Assembly (NCBI RefSeq): GCF_026151205.1 | Contig: NC_087076.1 | Span: 12,509,675 to 12,573,674 of the forward strand | Source: Bolinopsis microptera | Lineage: Eukaryota > Ctenophora > Tentaculata > Lobata > Bolinopsidae | Length of the DNA stretch: 64,000 nt | Direction: 5' to 3' | Shown here: positions 31,914 through 45,100 of the stretch, in pieces | Position numbering within the stretch: the stretch's first letter is position 1 | Layout of the letters: every line of letters starts with the position of its first letter | Program-made: the position numbers and the translations under genes | Notes under the pieces: generated by a model | The model's input: only the letters and a program-made list of their open reading frames with translations | Told to the model about the DNA's origin: nothing | The model's database searches: none

Positions 31914-32264
31914 GGGGGGGGGGGGGGGGGGGGGGGGTAATGACTACCAATGGAGACTTTTGGGGACTAAAAATCATGGGGACTAGAGGTCAACTCGTTG
32001 ACGTAATTCACCATTTGTCCCCAGAATTTTTGACAGTTATTTATGGTTTTCAAGTTAGTTTAATAACGATACGATCGAGATGTTTTGTCCAAGATAAGAG
32101 TAGGATAAATCTAAATGGGGACTAATGGGGACTAAAAATCATCTAAATGGGGACTAATGGAGACTTTTGGGGACTAAAAATCATGGGGACTCGGGGTAAA
32201 ATCGTTGACGTAATTCCCCAAGTCCCCAAAAGTAGTCATTACCCCCCCCCCCCCCCCCCCCCCC
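31914..32264. mobile_element. 351-bp element with G homopolymers as inverted ends and a 7-bp target duplication
   Basis: It begins with 24 G then TAATGACTACC and ends AGTAGTCATTA then 23 C, so each terminal inverted repeat is a G run plus TAATGACTA. GGAGAGA flanks both sides (31907-31913 and 32265-32271), a plausible 7-bp target-site duplication. Internally, GGGGACTAAAAATCATGGGGA is repeated. It ends 26 nt upstream of the coiled-coil gene's ATG. Confidence 0.8.
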
Positions 32265-32486
32265 GGAGAGAGCCACCTAGTTCGTGGATTTCTATACCAA
32301 TGTTTGTAAATAAAATGTAATGTTTGTGAGAATAATTTAATGTTTATTTTACAATATTGAAACTAATATTATCCTTGTGGCTCAGTTGGTGAATCCATCT
32401 GTCTACTGACTCTAGCTGGGCAAATTTAAGAGCTCAAAACTGAAGGGCAGCCGTCACTGACCAAACTATTGTGTGCCTTCTATCGT

Positions 32487-32772
32487 GTATTAGTGACATA
32501 AATTGACGTTGGAGCTGCGAAAATGACACGAGCGCAGCAAAATAAAACATTGAGTTTGAGTTGGTAGGTAAAATTTAGTAAAAATTCAAATGGCCCCAAA
32601 ACATTATTTATTCCGCATTCCCAAAATAAAATATTTTCTGAAAGTTAATTGTTCGTCGGTCAGAGATGATCTACCTGATGTTCATTTTAAATCATACTAC
32701 ATAAAACGAATATGGCTTCAGTTTATTAAATCACTAAAAATTCGAGCGGCCAAACTCCAACGTCACTAATAT
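32487..32772. mobile_element. Possible inverted-repeat element
   Basis: TATTAGTGAC...GTTGGAG on the left (interrupted by ATAAATTGAC) is matched in inverse by CTCCAACGTCACTAATA on the right. The rest of 32272-33140 shows no gene. Confidence 0.4.
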
Positions 32773-33143
32773 GTAACAGGATCTAAATAATTCTTATTAC
32801 TCCCATCTTGTAATAGTTAAATCTAAATGGAAGACGATCATTGATCTAAGGTTACATTATGTATCATAGCAATCTTAGTCATAAGTATAATTATGATAAT
32901 CATCTAAAGTAAGTAGAACCTATTTAAAAATCTGCTATGCCTTCAGTATCATATCCTGGAGCTTGGTTTCAGTGTCTGCCCACAATTGTAACGACAATAA
33001 TCTGTTTCATTTGTTAAATATGCACTAGTCCTAAGTCCAGGCTCGCTGAACTGCGAACCCGCAATTCTGAGAGTGAACGATGATCTTCATGTTAGATTAA
33101 TTTCCAATGCTGCTCCAATAGAATACAGTTGTTTGGTAGCTCC

Positions 33144-36100
33144 TCAATCATCGTTCTCCTTGTTCTTTCCTCTTTTTCGTTTCTTCTTGGGCTTCTCCGT
33201 GTCCTCCCCGTCTTCCTCCACCTAAATAGATGATAAGTAAATTAAAAACATTTTTCCCTTGATGGACGGTCGTCGGTGATGGAGTTAATTCAAAATTATT
33301 GAACGAATAATTGTAGTATATCTTCCGTCTAAACTGTAAATGAAAATCAACTTGTATTGTCACCAAGATGTAACTAGGTCGAACGGAAAAATTAGGCCTC
33401 ACGCAGGAATTAGTTCTCAAGTAGGCGCGGCTTTTAAGTGTATTTATATATCACGCGCCTGCGTGAGACCTAATTCCTGCGTGAGACCTAATTCTCCGTT
33501 CGACCTAGTTACATCTTGGTGACAGTAATAATAATGAAACCTTAGTAAATTTTTCTTCGAGAACTTTCATGTTTACTTTGAAATCTCGGGCAGGGCTCCT
33601 TTTGAAGTGTTCCATCAAATCTGTCTGAAAATCATCCAATGTAATTATAATGAATTAAAGAGGACTTTTTAAGAGATTAAAATTTAAAATTTACGATTGA
33701 ATGAAGCGAATAACTTAAAACCTACTTTAGTTTTCTTGCTGAGTATGATGAGGTTTCTTTCGCACTGCTCAACAGCGTATATAAGACCGGGGACACTGAC
33801 GGCTTGTTTACGTATGGTGGCTGCGTTCTGAGCTGTGCCTGAGGGAGATTCCAAATGTTGCGAATTTTGTGTCTACATGGACGAAAACTTACACGTCTCT
33901 TCCAAGTACGGGTGTTTCAGTTGGAAATAGAAATTATTATAAATTAAAATAAAACATCAACTATTATTCGTTCCATTAAGCCCCATATCGGTTTTGTATT
34001 TACCAATATTCTCCGCTAGAGGCTGTTCTAAGTAGATGAGGAAACTGTAGAGTTTTTGGTTAGTGGAAGTTCCAACTAACTTGGCCAGCTTCTCCAGTGA
34101 TTTTAGGATGCCGTGGTTGTGTGATGACTCGCGCTTTATCTGTCACAAAGAGAGGTGTTAGTTGCAAGTTTGTAGGACAAGCAAGATAAAGAACGTAATT
34201 AAAATATTACAATAAAATGTAGCATTATTTGAAATGTTTGAACCGCAGAATTGTAGCTATCTTGTAAAAACAACACTCAAATGGTACCCACCTGTAGCGT
34301 AAAGGTGTTGTAGAACTTCTTGGTGGTCCGGGAGAGAAGGTCTGTTGTAGAGGAACTGTGAGGACTCTTACACGTCAGACAAACACTCAACACCTGGGAG
34401 GGGTAACCACATAAAGGGGGGGGGGGGGGGGGGGGGGGGGGCTGCAGACAAACACTCAACACCTGGGAGGGGTAACCACATTGGGGGGGGGAAGGGGGGG
34501 CTGCAGACAAACACTCAACACCTGGGAGGGGTAACCACATTAGGGGGGGGGGGGGGTGGGGTTGCAGACAAACACTCAACACCTGGGAGGGGTAACCACA
34601 TTAGGGGGGGGGGGGCTGCAGACAAACACTCAACACCTGGGAAGGGTAACCACATTGGAGGGGGGGGGGGGGGGCTGCAGAAAAACACTCAACACCTGGG
34701 AGGGGTAACCACATTAGGGGGGGGGGGGGCTGCAGACAAACACTCAACACCTGGGAGGGGTAACCACATTAGGAGCGGGCTGCAGACAAACACTCAACAC
34801 CTGGGAGGGGTTACCACATCAGGGGGGGTGTTCAGCAGCTGGTAACACTGGAAAGGAAGAGAAAGAGACACACTTACCGTAGCTACTTGCATGAGATACT
34901 GGCACAGTAGATCCGACTGATCGTCGCCGGATTTTCCTTGCTGTATACCCCACTCAATATCTGATAATACCTGAGAGAGATTGTTTGTAAATTTTTGCAT
35001 GATTTTGATTTCTGTCCAAATGCCAGGTTTAATTTTAATTTGCTAACATATTATAACACACATAACCCCGGCATGCGCAGGGATTATATTTCAATTTTTC
35101 CCGCGACGCGCGGGAAACATTTATAATAATTTCGAGTGCGAAGCACGAGGGATTATTATGAAAATAACCCCGACGTGCTTTAGCACGAGGGGTTATTTTA
35201 ATATAACTTAAGCGTGCCGGTGTTATGTGTTATAAACCCCTCCGGGTTAGTGCTAGGACCAACAAATTTGACATTTTACTCTTAATTCTAGCTATATGAG
35301 ATCATAATGGAAAATATGAAATGGAATTGGGGACTTCCAAATAAATACAACTAAGGTACTATGACTTTTGAAATTGGCGTTATATCTAAACATTATTCCT
35401 CAGTCAGAACGTTGAATGAATATGAATATCGATAAGGGGCGTCGAGTTAAGCCTGGCAAGCGATAAAAGCTAATAATGATATCGTGTCATGAAGTTCATC
35501 AAAGTAGACGACTATAATACATGGCTTACATCAAACTCGACAAAATTAACCGAACCGGACAAAATCAAATGTAACCGTCGAGACAAGTTTTGGAACTGGT
35601 CCAATTAATGTAAGAGTTTAAGTAATGTAGTGTGCTGGAGTTTTGCCAGCGCCTGCAATTAGACCGATACGTAGATCGAGTGTATTTATAGTTCTTACGT
35701 TAAGCCATAGGTCACGTGACATTTTTTACCAATGCGCGTCGTAGTAGTTAGTCACGTGATACACGTCATCAAAACACGTGACAGTACGCGGTTGAAATTC
35801 TCATGGAATATCAAAACGAAACAAATCTTGTTGAGCCAAATTAGCGGGGCGGGATTATAAAAGCTGTGCCGGGGTTATTTATTCAGCGGGAAAAAACTAA
35901 CAGCGGGAGCCGGGATTATCAGAATCTATTTAGCGGGAGCCGGGATTATCAGAATCTTATTCTATCCCGGAGGGGTTTATAAGTATTGAATATTGATGTG
36001 CGGGAGACGAACATACGAACTATACATTCGTATTTGCAGAGTAGAGGAATGGTTGTAAAGAATAAAGGGAGCAACTAGAGCTTACAGAATCCACTGATGT

Positions 36101-39100
36101 TAGGAGTACAGAGAGTAGTTTTCCAGCTGAGTTCTCCGAAACCAACTTGTACTTCACCTGAACAAACTAACTATTACACAAACAAACAAACAAACAAACA
36201 AACAAACAAACAAACAAACAAACAAACAAACAAACAAACAAACAAACAAACAAACAAACAAACTGTTACACAGGAGACTAGGGGTCCGGACGTAGAGTCT
36301 TACGTCGTAGAGTTCCGGACACAGGAGACTATATACTTCAATTCAGTAACCCGAAAACGGTTAAGGATACATGAAAAAACAGAATGTAAAACTAGTGTTA
36401 CCTCGTCAATCATGCTATCCTCATCCTCTGTCTCAATATCCCCCATCTCAGCTAGAATGTCACGTGCTAGTGCTAGCTGTATATCCAACTGATAAACATA
36501 ACTCTGGTTTAATTTGTAAACATCAAATTATCTAAATCAGAAATGATTGATCGACCGAAACAAAAACTATAACGTAACATCACTTTAAGTTAAACATCAT
36601 ATATTTGTCCCTCTATAAAGTAATGTCCAATAAACTGACTGATGTGCGACTTTCAAGAAGAAGTAAAGAAGATTAACGAACAATGGAATGTTTTCATCCT
36701 AAAGCCTAGCTCGTAACAATAGGTACCTTATCAGAAGATCGTCTCAGGGATGATAGGAGGATGGACACAACGTCTTTAGAAAAACCAGAAGTAAGAGAGG
36801 GGTTATCAAGCAACTTGAGGAGTATGTCCTCTAGAGAACTCTGTGATTCACACATACTGTACAACACATCTGAGATGGGTGATCATTAACTACAATTTCA
36901 AGACATATTAAAGTAAAATGAAAAAATCATATTGTTAAAACTCTGTCCCATATTCAAATATAAAATTTCTAGAACCGCCATTTCCCCGATTTTTGTCCAG
37001 TGACCAATTAGCTGGTTGATTATGGGTCACATGAGACCAAATTGAGGTACTGGAAGTCAAAATCTCGGACAAGAAACTGCAAAATGGAAAAATCTTGTCA
37101 TCCCAAATGCTGTCCCATTTTCAGATTTTGAAGACGAATCTTCCAGGACCGAAATTTTCCAGTTTTCACTGAATATGTTTCCAATGACCGATTGTCAGTC
37201 ATGTATGAATGGTATTAAACACAATTGAGGTGCTGATAGTTTGATTCCGGCCGGAAGAAGCTTCCCAGAGAAAGAACTACAAAACCAAAATCAAATTTTC
37301 AAAACTCTGTCCCATTTTCAAATATGAAATTTCTGGAACCCAAATTTCTCCGATTTTTGTCCAGTGACCAGTTAGCTGGTTGACTATGGGTCACATGAGA
37401 CCAAATTGGGGTACTGGAAGTAAAAATCTCGGACAAGAAACTGCAAAATGGAAAAATTTGGTCATCCCAAATGATGTCCCATTTTCAGATTTTGAAGACG
37501 AAACTTCCAAGACCGAAATTTCCCAGTTTTTACTGAATATGTTTCCAATGACCGATTTGTCAGTCATCTATGAATGGTATTAAACACAATTGAGGTGCTG
37601 ATAGTTTGATTCCGGCCGGAGGAAGCTTCCCAGAGAAAGAACTACAAAACCAAAAATCAAATTTTCAAAACTCTGTCCCATTTTCAAATATGAAATTTCT
37701 AGAACCCAAATTTCTCCGATTTTTGTCCAGTGACCAGTTAGCTGGTTGACTATGGGTCACATGAGACCAAATTGAGGTACTGGAAGTCAAAATCTCGGAC
37801 AAGAAACTGCAAAATGGAAAAATTTTGTCATCCCAAATGCTGTCCCATTTTCAGATTTTGAAGACGAAACTTCCAGGACCGAAATTTCCCAGTTTTCACT
37901 GAATATGTTTCCAATGACCGATTTGTCAGTCATCTATGAATGGTATTAAACACAATTGAGGTGCTGATAGTTTGATTCCGGCCGGAGGAAGCTTCCCAGA
38001 GAAAGAACTACAAAACCAAAAATCAAATTTTCAAAACTCTGTCCCATTTTCAAATATGAAATAACTAGAACCCTAATTTCTCCGATTTTTGTCCAGTGAC
38101 CAGTTAGCTGGTTGACTATGGGTCACATGAGACCAAATTGGGGTACTGGAAGTCAAAATCTCGGACAAGAAACTGCAAAATGGAAAAATTTTGTCATCCC
38201 AAATGCTGTCCCATTTTCAGATTTTGAAGACGAAACTTCCAGGACCGAAATTTCCCAGTTTTCACTGAATATGTTTCCAATGACCGATTTGTCAGTCATC
38301 TATGAATGGTATTAAACACAATTGAGGTGCTGATAGTTTGATTCCGGCTGGAGGAAGCTCCCCAGAGAAAGAACTACAAAACCAAAATCAAATTTTCAAA
38401 ACTCTGTCCCATTTTCAAATATGAAATTTCTAGAACCCAAATTTCTTCGATTTTTGTCCAGTGACCAGTTAGCTGGTTGACTATGGGTCACATGAGACCA
38501 AATTGAGGTACTGAAAGTCAAAATCTCGGACAAGAAACTGCAAAATGGAAAAATTTTGTCATCCCAAATGCTGTCCCATTTTCAGATTTTGAAGACGAAA
38601 CTTCCAGGACCGAAATTTCCCAGTTTTCACTGAATATGTTTCCAATGACCGCTTTGTCAGTCATCTATGAATGGTATTAAACACAATTGAGGTGCTGATA
38701 GTTTGATTCCGGCCGGAGGAAGCTTCCCAGAGAAAGAACTACAAAACCAAAAATCAAATTTTCAAAACTCTGTCCCATTTTCAAATATGAAATTTCTAGA
38801 ACCGCCATTTCCCCGATTTTTGTCCAGTGACCAATTAGCTGGTTGACTATGGGTCACATGAGACCAAATTGAGGTACTGGAAGTCAAAATCTCGGACAAG
38901 AAACTGCAAAATGGAAAAATCTTGTCATCCCAAATGCTGTCCCATTTTCAGATTTTGAAGACGAATCTTCCAGGACCGAAATTTCCCAGTTTTCAATGAA
39001 TATGTTTCCAATGACCGATTGTCAGTCATGTATGAATGGTATTAAACACAACTGAGGTGCTGATAGTTTGATTCCGGCCGGAGGAAGCTTCCCAGAGAAA

Positions 39101-42100
39101 GAACTACAAAACCAAAAATCAAATTTTCAAAACTCTGTCCCATTTTCAAATATGAAATTTCTAGAACCCAAATTTCTCCGATTTTTGTCCAGTGACCAGT
39201 TAGCTGGTTGACTATGGGTCACATGAGACCAAATTGAGGTACTGAAAGTCAAAATCTCGGACAAGAAACTGCAAAATGGAAAAATTTTGTCATCCCAAAT
39301 GCTGTCCCATTTTCAGATTTTGAAGACGAAACTTCCAGGACCGAAATTTCCCAGTTTTTACTGAATATGTTTCCAATGACCGATTTGTCAGTCATCTATG
39401 AATGGTATTAAACACAATTGAGGTACTTATAGTTTGATTCCGGCCGGAGGAAGCTTCCCAGAGAAAGAACTACAAAACCAAAAATCAAATTTTCAAAACT
39501 CTGTCCCATTTTCAAATATGAAATTTCTAGAACCCAAATTTCTCCGATTTTTGTCCAGTGACCAGTTAGCTGGTTGACTATGGGTCACATGAGACCAAAT
39601 TGAGGTACTGAAAGTCAAAATCTCGGACAAGAAACTGCAAAATGGAAAAATTTTGTCATCCCAAATGCTGTCCCATTTTCAGATTTTGAAGACGAAACTT
39701 CCAGGACCGAAATTTCCCAGTTTTTACTGAATATGTTTCCAATGACCGATTTGTCAGTCATCTATGAATGGTATTAAACACAATTGAGGTGCTGATAGTT
39801 TGATTCCGGCCGGAGGAAGCTTCCCAGAGAAAGAACTACAAAACCAAAAATCAAATTTTCAAAACTCTGTCCCATTTTCAAATATGAAATTTCTAGAACC
39901 CAAATTTCTTCGATTTTTGTCCAGTGACCAGTTAGCTGGTTGACTATGGGTCACATGAGACCAAATTGGGGTACTGGAAGTCAAAATCTCGGACAAGAAA
40001 CTGCAAAATGGAAAAATTTTGTCATCCCAAATGCTGTCCCATTTTCAGATTTTGAAGACGAATCTTCCAGGACCGAAATTTCCCAGTTTTCAATGAATAT
40101 GTTTCCAATGACCGATTGTCAGTCATGTATGAATGGTATTAAACACAACTGAGGTGCTGATAGTTTGATTCCGGCCGGAGGAAGCTTCCCAGAGAAAGAA
40201 CTACAAAACCAAAAATCAAATTTTCAAAACTCTGTCCCATTTTCAAATATGAAATTTCTAGAACCCAAATTTCTCCGATTTTTGTCCAGTGACCAGTTAG
40301 CTGGTTGACTATGGGTCACATGAGACCAAATTGAGGTACTGAAAGTCAAAATCTCGGACAAGAAACTGCAAAATGGAAAAATTTTGTCATCCCAAATGCT
40401 GTCCCATTTTCAGATTTTGAAGACGAAACTTCCAGGACCGAAATTTCCCAGTTTTTACTGAATATGTTTCCAATGACCGATTTGTCAGTCATCTATGAAT
40501 GGTATTAAACACAATTGAGGTACTTATAGTTTGATTCCGGCCGGAGGAAGCTTCCCAGAGAAAGAACTACAAAACCAAAAATCAAATTTTCAAAACTCTG
40601 TCCCATTTTCAAATATGAAATTTCTAGAACCCAAATTTCTCCGATTTTTGTCCAGTGACCAGTTAGCTGGTTGACTATGGGTCACATGAGACCAAATTGA
40701 GGTACTGGAAGTCAAAATCTCGGACAAGAAACTGCAAAATGGAAAAATTTTGTCATCCCAAATGCTGTCCCATTTTCAGATTTTGAAGACGAAACTTCCA
40801 GGACCGAAATTTCCCAGTTTTCACTGAATATGTTTCCAATGACCGATTTGTCAGTCATCTATGAATGGTATTAAACACAATTGAGGTGCTGATAGTTTGA
40901 TTCCGGCCGGAGGAAGCTTCCCAGAGAAAGAACTACAAAACCAAAAATCAAATTTTCAAAACTCTGTCCCATTTTCAAATATGAAATTACTAGAACCCAA
41001 ATTTCTCCGATTTTTGTCCAGTGACCAGTTAGCTGGTTGACTATGGGTCACATGAGACCAAATTGGGGTACTGGAAGTCAAAATCTCGGACAAGAAACTG
41101 CAAAATGGAAAAATTTTGTCATCCCAAATGCTGTCCCATTTTCAGATTTTGAAGACGAAACTTCCAGGACCGAAATTTCCCAGTTTTCACTGAATATGTT
41201 TCCAATGACCGATTTGTCAGTCATCTATGAATGGTATTAAACACAATTGAGGTGCTGATAGTTTGATTCCGGCCGGAGGAAGCTCCCCAGAGAAAGAACT
41301 ACAAAACCAAAATCAAATTTTCAAAACTCTGTCCCATTTTCAAATATGAAATTTCTAGAACCCAAATTTCTTCGATTTTTGTCCAGTGACCAGTTAGCTG
41401 GTTGACTATGGGTCACATGAGACCAAATTGAGGTACTGAAGTCAAAATCTCGGACAAGAAACTGCAAAATGGAAAAATTTTGTCATCCCAAATGCTGTCC
41501 CATTTTCAGATTTTGAAGACGAAACTTCCAGGACCGAAATTTCCCAGTTTTCACTGAATATGTTTCCAATGACCGCTTTGTCAGTCATCTATGAATGGTA
41601 TTAAACACAATTGAGGTGCTGATAGTTTGATTCCGGCCGGAGGAAGCTTCCCAGAGAAAGAACTACAAAACCAAAAATCAAATTTTCAAAACTCTGTCCC
41701 ATTTTCAAATATGAAATTTCTAGAACCGCCATTTCCCCGATTTTTGTCCAGTGACCAATTAGCTGGTTGACTATGGGTCACATGAGACCAAATTGAGGTA
41801 CTGGAAGTCAAAATCTCGGACAAGAAACTGCAAAATGGAAAAATCTTGTCATCCCAAATGCTGTCCCATTTTCAGATTTTGAAGACGAATCTTCCAGGAC
41901 CGAAATTTCCCAGTTTTCAATGAATATGTTTCCAATGACCGATTGTCAGTCATGTATGAATGGTATTAAACACAACTGAGGTGCTGATAGTTTGATTCCG
42001 GCCGGAGGAAGCTTCCCAGAGAAAGAACTACAAAACCAAAAATCAAATTTTCAAAACTCTGTCCCATTTTCAAATATGAAATTTCTAGAACCCAAATTTC

Positions 42101-45100
42101 TCCGATTTTTGTCCAGTGACCAGTTAGCTGGTTGACTATGGGTCACATGAGACCAAATTGAGGTACTGAAAGTCAAAATCTCGGACAAGAAACTGCAAAA
42201 TGGAAAAATTTTGTCATCCCAAATGCTGTCCCATTTTCAGATTTTGAAGACGAAACTTCCAGGACCGAAATTTCCCAGTTTTTACTGAATATGTTTCCAA
42301 TGACCGATTTGTCAGTCATCTATGAATGGTATTAAACACAATTGAGGTACTTATAGTTTGATTCCGGCCGGAGGAAGCTTCCCAGAGAAAGAACTACAAA
42401 ACCAAAAATCAAATTTTCAAAACTCTGTCCCATTTTCAAATATGAAATTTCTAGAACCCAAATTTCTCCGATTTTTGTCCAGTGACCAGTTAGCTGGTTG
42501 ACTATGGGTCACATGAGACCAAATTGAGGTACTGAAAGTCAAAATCTCGGACAAGAAACTGCAAAATGGAAAAATTTTGTCATCCCAAATGCTGTCCCAT
42601 TTTCAGATTTTGAAGACGAAACTTCCAGGACCGAAATTTCCCAGTTTTTACTGAATATGTTTCCAATGACCGATTTGTCAGTCATCTATGAATGGTATTA
42701 AACACAATTGAGGTGCTGATAGTTTGATTCCGGCCGGAGGAAGCTTCCCAGAGAAAGAACTACAAAACCAAAAATCAAATTTTCAAAACTCTGTCCCATT
42801 TTCAAATATGAAATTTCTAGAACCCAAATTTCTTCGATTTTTGTCCAGTGACCAGTTAGCTGGTTGACTATGGGTCACATGAGACCAAATTGGGGTACTG
42901 GAAGTCAAAATCTCGGACAAGAAACTGCAAAATGGAAAAATTTTGTCATCCCAAATGCTGTCCCATTTTCAGATTTTGAAGACGAATCTTCCAGGACCGA
43001 AATTTCCCAGTTTTCAATGAATATGTTTCCAATGACCGATTGTCAGTCATGTATGAATGGTATTAAACACAACTGAGGTGCTGATAGTTTGATTCCGGCC
43101 GGAGGAAGCTTCCCAGAGAAAGAACTACAAAACCAAAAATCAAATTTTCAAAACTCTGTCCCATTTTCAAATATGAAATTTCTAGAACCCAAATTTCTCC
43201 GATTTTTGTCCAGTGACCAGTTAGCTGGTTGACTATGGGTCACATGAGACCAAATTGAGGTACTGAAAGTCAAAATCTCGGACAAGAAACTGCAAAATGG
43301 AAAAATTTTGTCATCCCAAATGCTGTCCCATTTTCAGATTTTGAAGACGAAACTTCCAGGACCGAAATTTCCCAGTTTTTACTGAATATGTTTCCAATGA
43401 CCGATTTGTCAGTCATCTATGAATGGTATTAAACACAATTGAGGTACTTATAGTTTGATTCCGGCCGGAGGAAGCTTCCCAGAGAAAGAACTACAAAACC
43501 AAAAATCAAATTTTCAAAACTCTGTCCCATTTTCAAATATGAAATTTCTAGAACCCAAATTTCTCCGATTTTTGTCCAGTGACCAGTTAGCTGGTTGACT
43601 ATGGGTCACATGAGACCAAATTGAGGTACTGAAAGTCAAAATCTCGGACAAGAAACTGCAAAATGGAAAAATTTTGTCATCCCAAATGCTGTCCCATTTT
43701 CAGATTTTGAAGACGAAACTTCCAGGACCGAAATTTCCCAGTTTTTACTGAATATGTTTCCAATGACCGATTTGTCAGTCATCTATGAATGGTATTAAAC
43801 ACAATTGAGGTGCTGATAGTTTGATTCCGGCCGGAGGAAGCTTCCCAGAGAAAGAACTACAAAACCAAAAATCAAATTTTCAAAACTCTGTCCCATTTTC
43901 AAATATGAAATTTCTAGAACCCAAATTTCTTCGATTTTTGTCCAGTGACCAGTTAGCTGGTTGACTATGGGTCACATGAGACCAAATTGGGGTACTGGAA
44001 GTCAAAATCTCGGACAAGAAACTGCAAAATGGAAAAATTTTGTCATCCCAAATGCTGTCCCATTTTCAGATTTTGAAGACGAAACTTCCAGGACCGAAAT
44101 TTCCCAGTTTTCACTGAATATGTTTCCAATGACCGATTTGTCAGTCATCTATGAATGGTATCGAAATTTCCCAGTTTTCACTGAATATGTTTCCAATGAC
44201 CGATTTGTCAGTCATCTATGAATGGTATTAAACACAATTGAGGTACTTATAGTTTGATTCCGGCCGGAGGAAGCTTCCCAGAGAAAGAACTACAAAACCA
44301 AAAATCAAATTTTCAAAACTCTGTCCCATTTTCAAATATGAAATTACTAGAACCCAAATTTCTCCGATTTTTGTCCAGTGACCAGTTAGCTGGTTGACTA
44401 TGGGTCACATGAGACCAAATTGAGGTACTGGAAGTCAAATATGAAATTTCTAAAACCGAAATTTCCCAGATTTTTGTCCAGATCAAACTGCAAAACGGTG
44501 AACAAGCAAATTGTACTAGCGGTAAAACAAATGACATGGAATTTGTCATGATATTCTATTAAGTTGAATCAATTAAAACAAAGTGCGTAGGTACCTATAA
44601 AAATTAAGGCTTACCCATGGCAGAAAGTAGATGCTGTGCTTCAGTAAAGTCCTCAGCAATAACAGCTTTATTGAAGAGAGGTGTGATCTTGTCTCTAAGT
44701 CCTGTTATCTCTGATGATCCTGTAGATGTCTCACAATACTCCTCTAACTTATCCCTGGATTATTATTGATAATAGTTTACAACGGAGAGGTAACATGTCA
44801 TTAAGGTATGTCCAGAACCTTTTCAATTGTTGTTGACCAAAACACACAATTTTTAAACGTTTTGTACTTTACATAACCATAACAAATAAATTGACAGACA
44901 GAAATTTTAACCTGTCAAATATAAGTTCTTACAAATATGTCGCCATTATACTGTAAAATACAGAAGCAGCCAAACAACTAACATGTGAGAAGAGTTGACA
45001 ACTCTGATAGACTTGTCCAGTAAAGAGGCAGCCTGCTCCCTGAACAGAGACTTGTCTCTTGATAGATGGCACAACAGAGACTTTGTTATTGAACCTAGAG

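Noticed and set aside
32365-32440. tRNA-like sequence with TGGCTCAGTTGG box A
   Set aside because: No B box at the right distance and no cloverleaf, so it is not listed as an RNA gene.
36178-36263. CRISPR-like or coding repeat (NKQT residues)
   Set aside because: Simple ACAA microsatellite in a eukaryotic intron.
37380-44221. Six 67-86-codon plus-strand frames with almost identical proteins
   Set aside because: They are monomers of the 366-bp satellite in which one G replaces the A of a TGA. Most monomers carry the stop, and no start or splice context supports translation.
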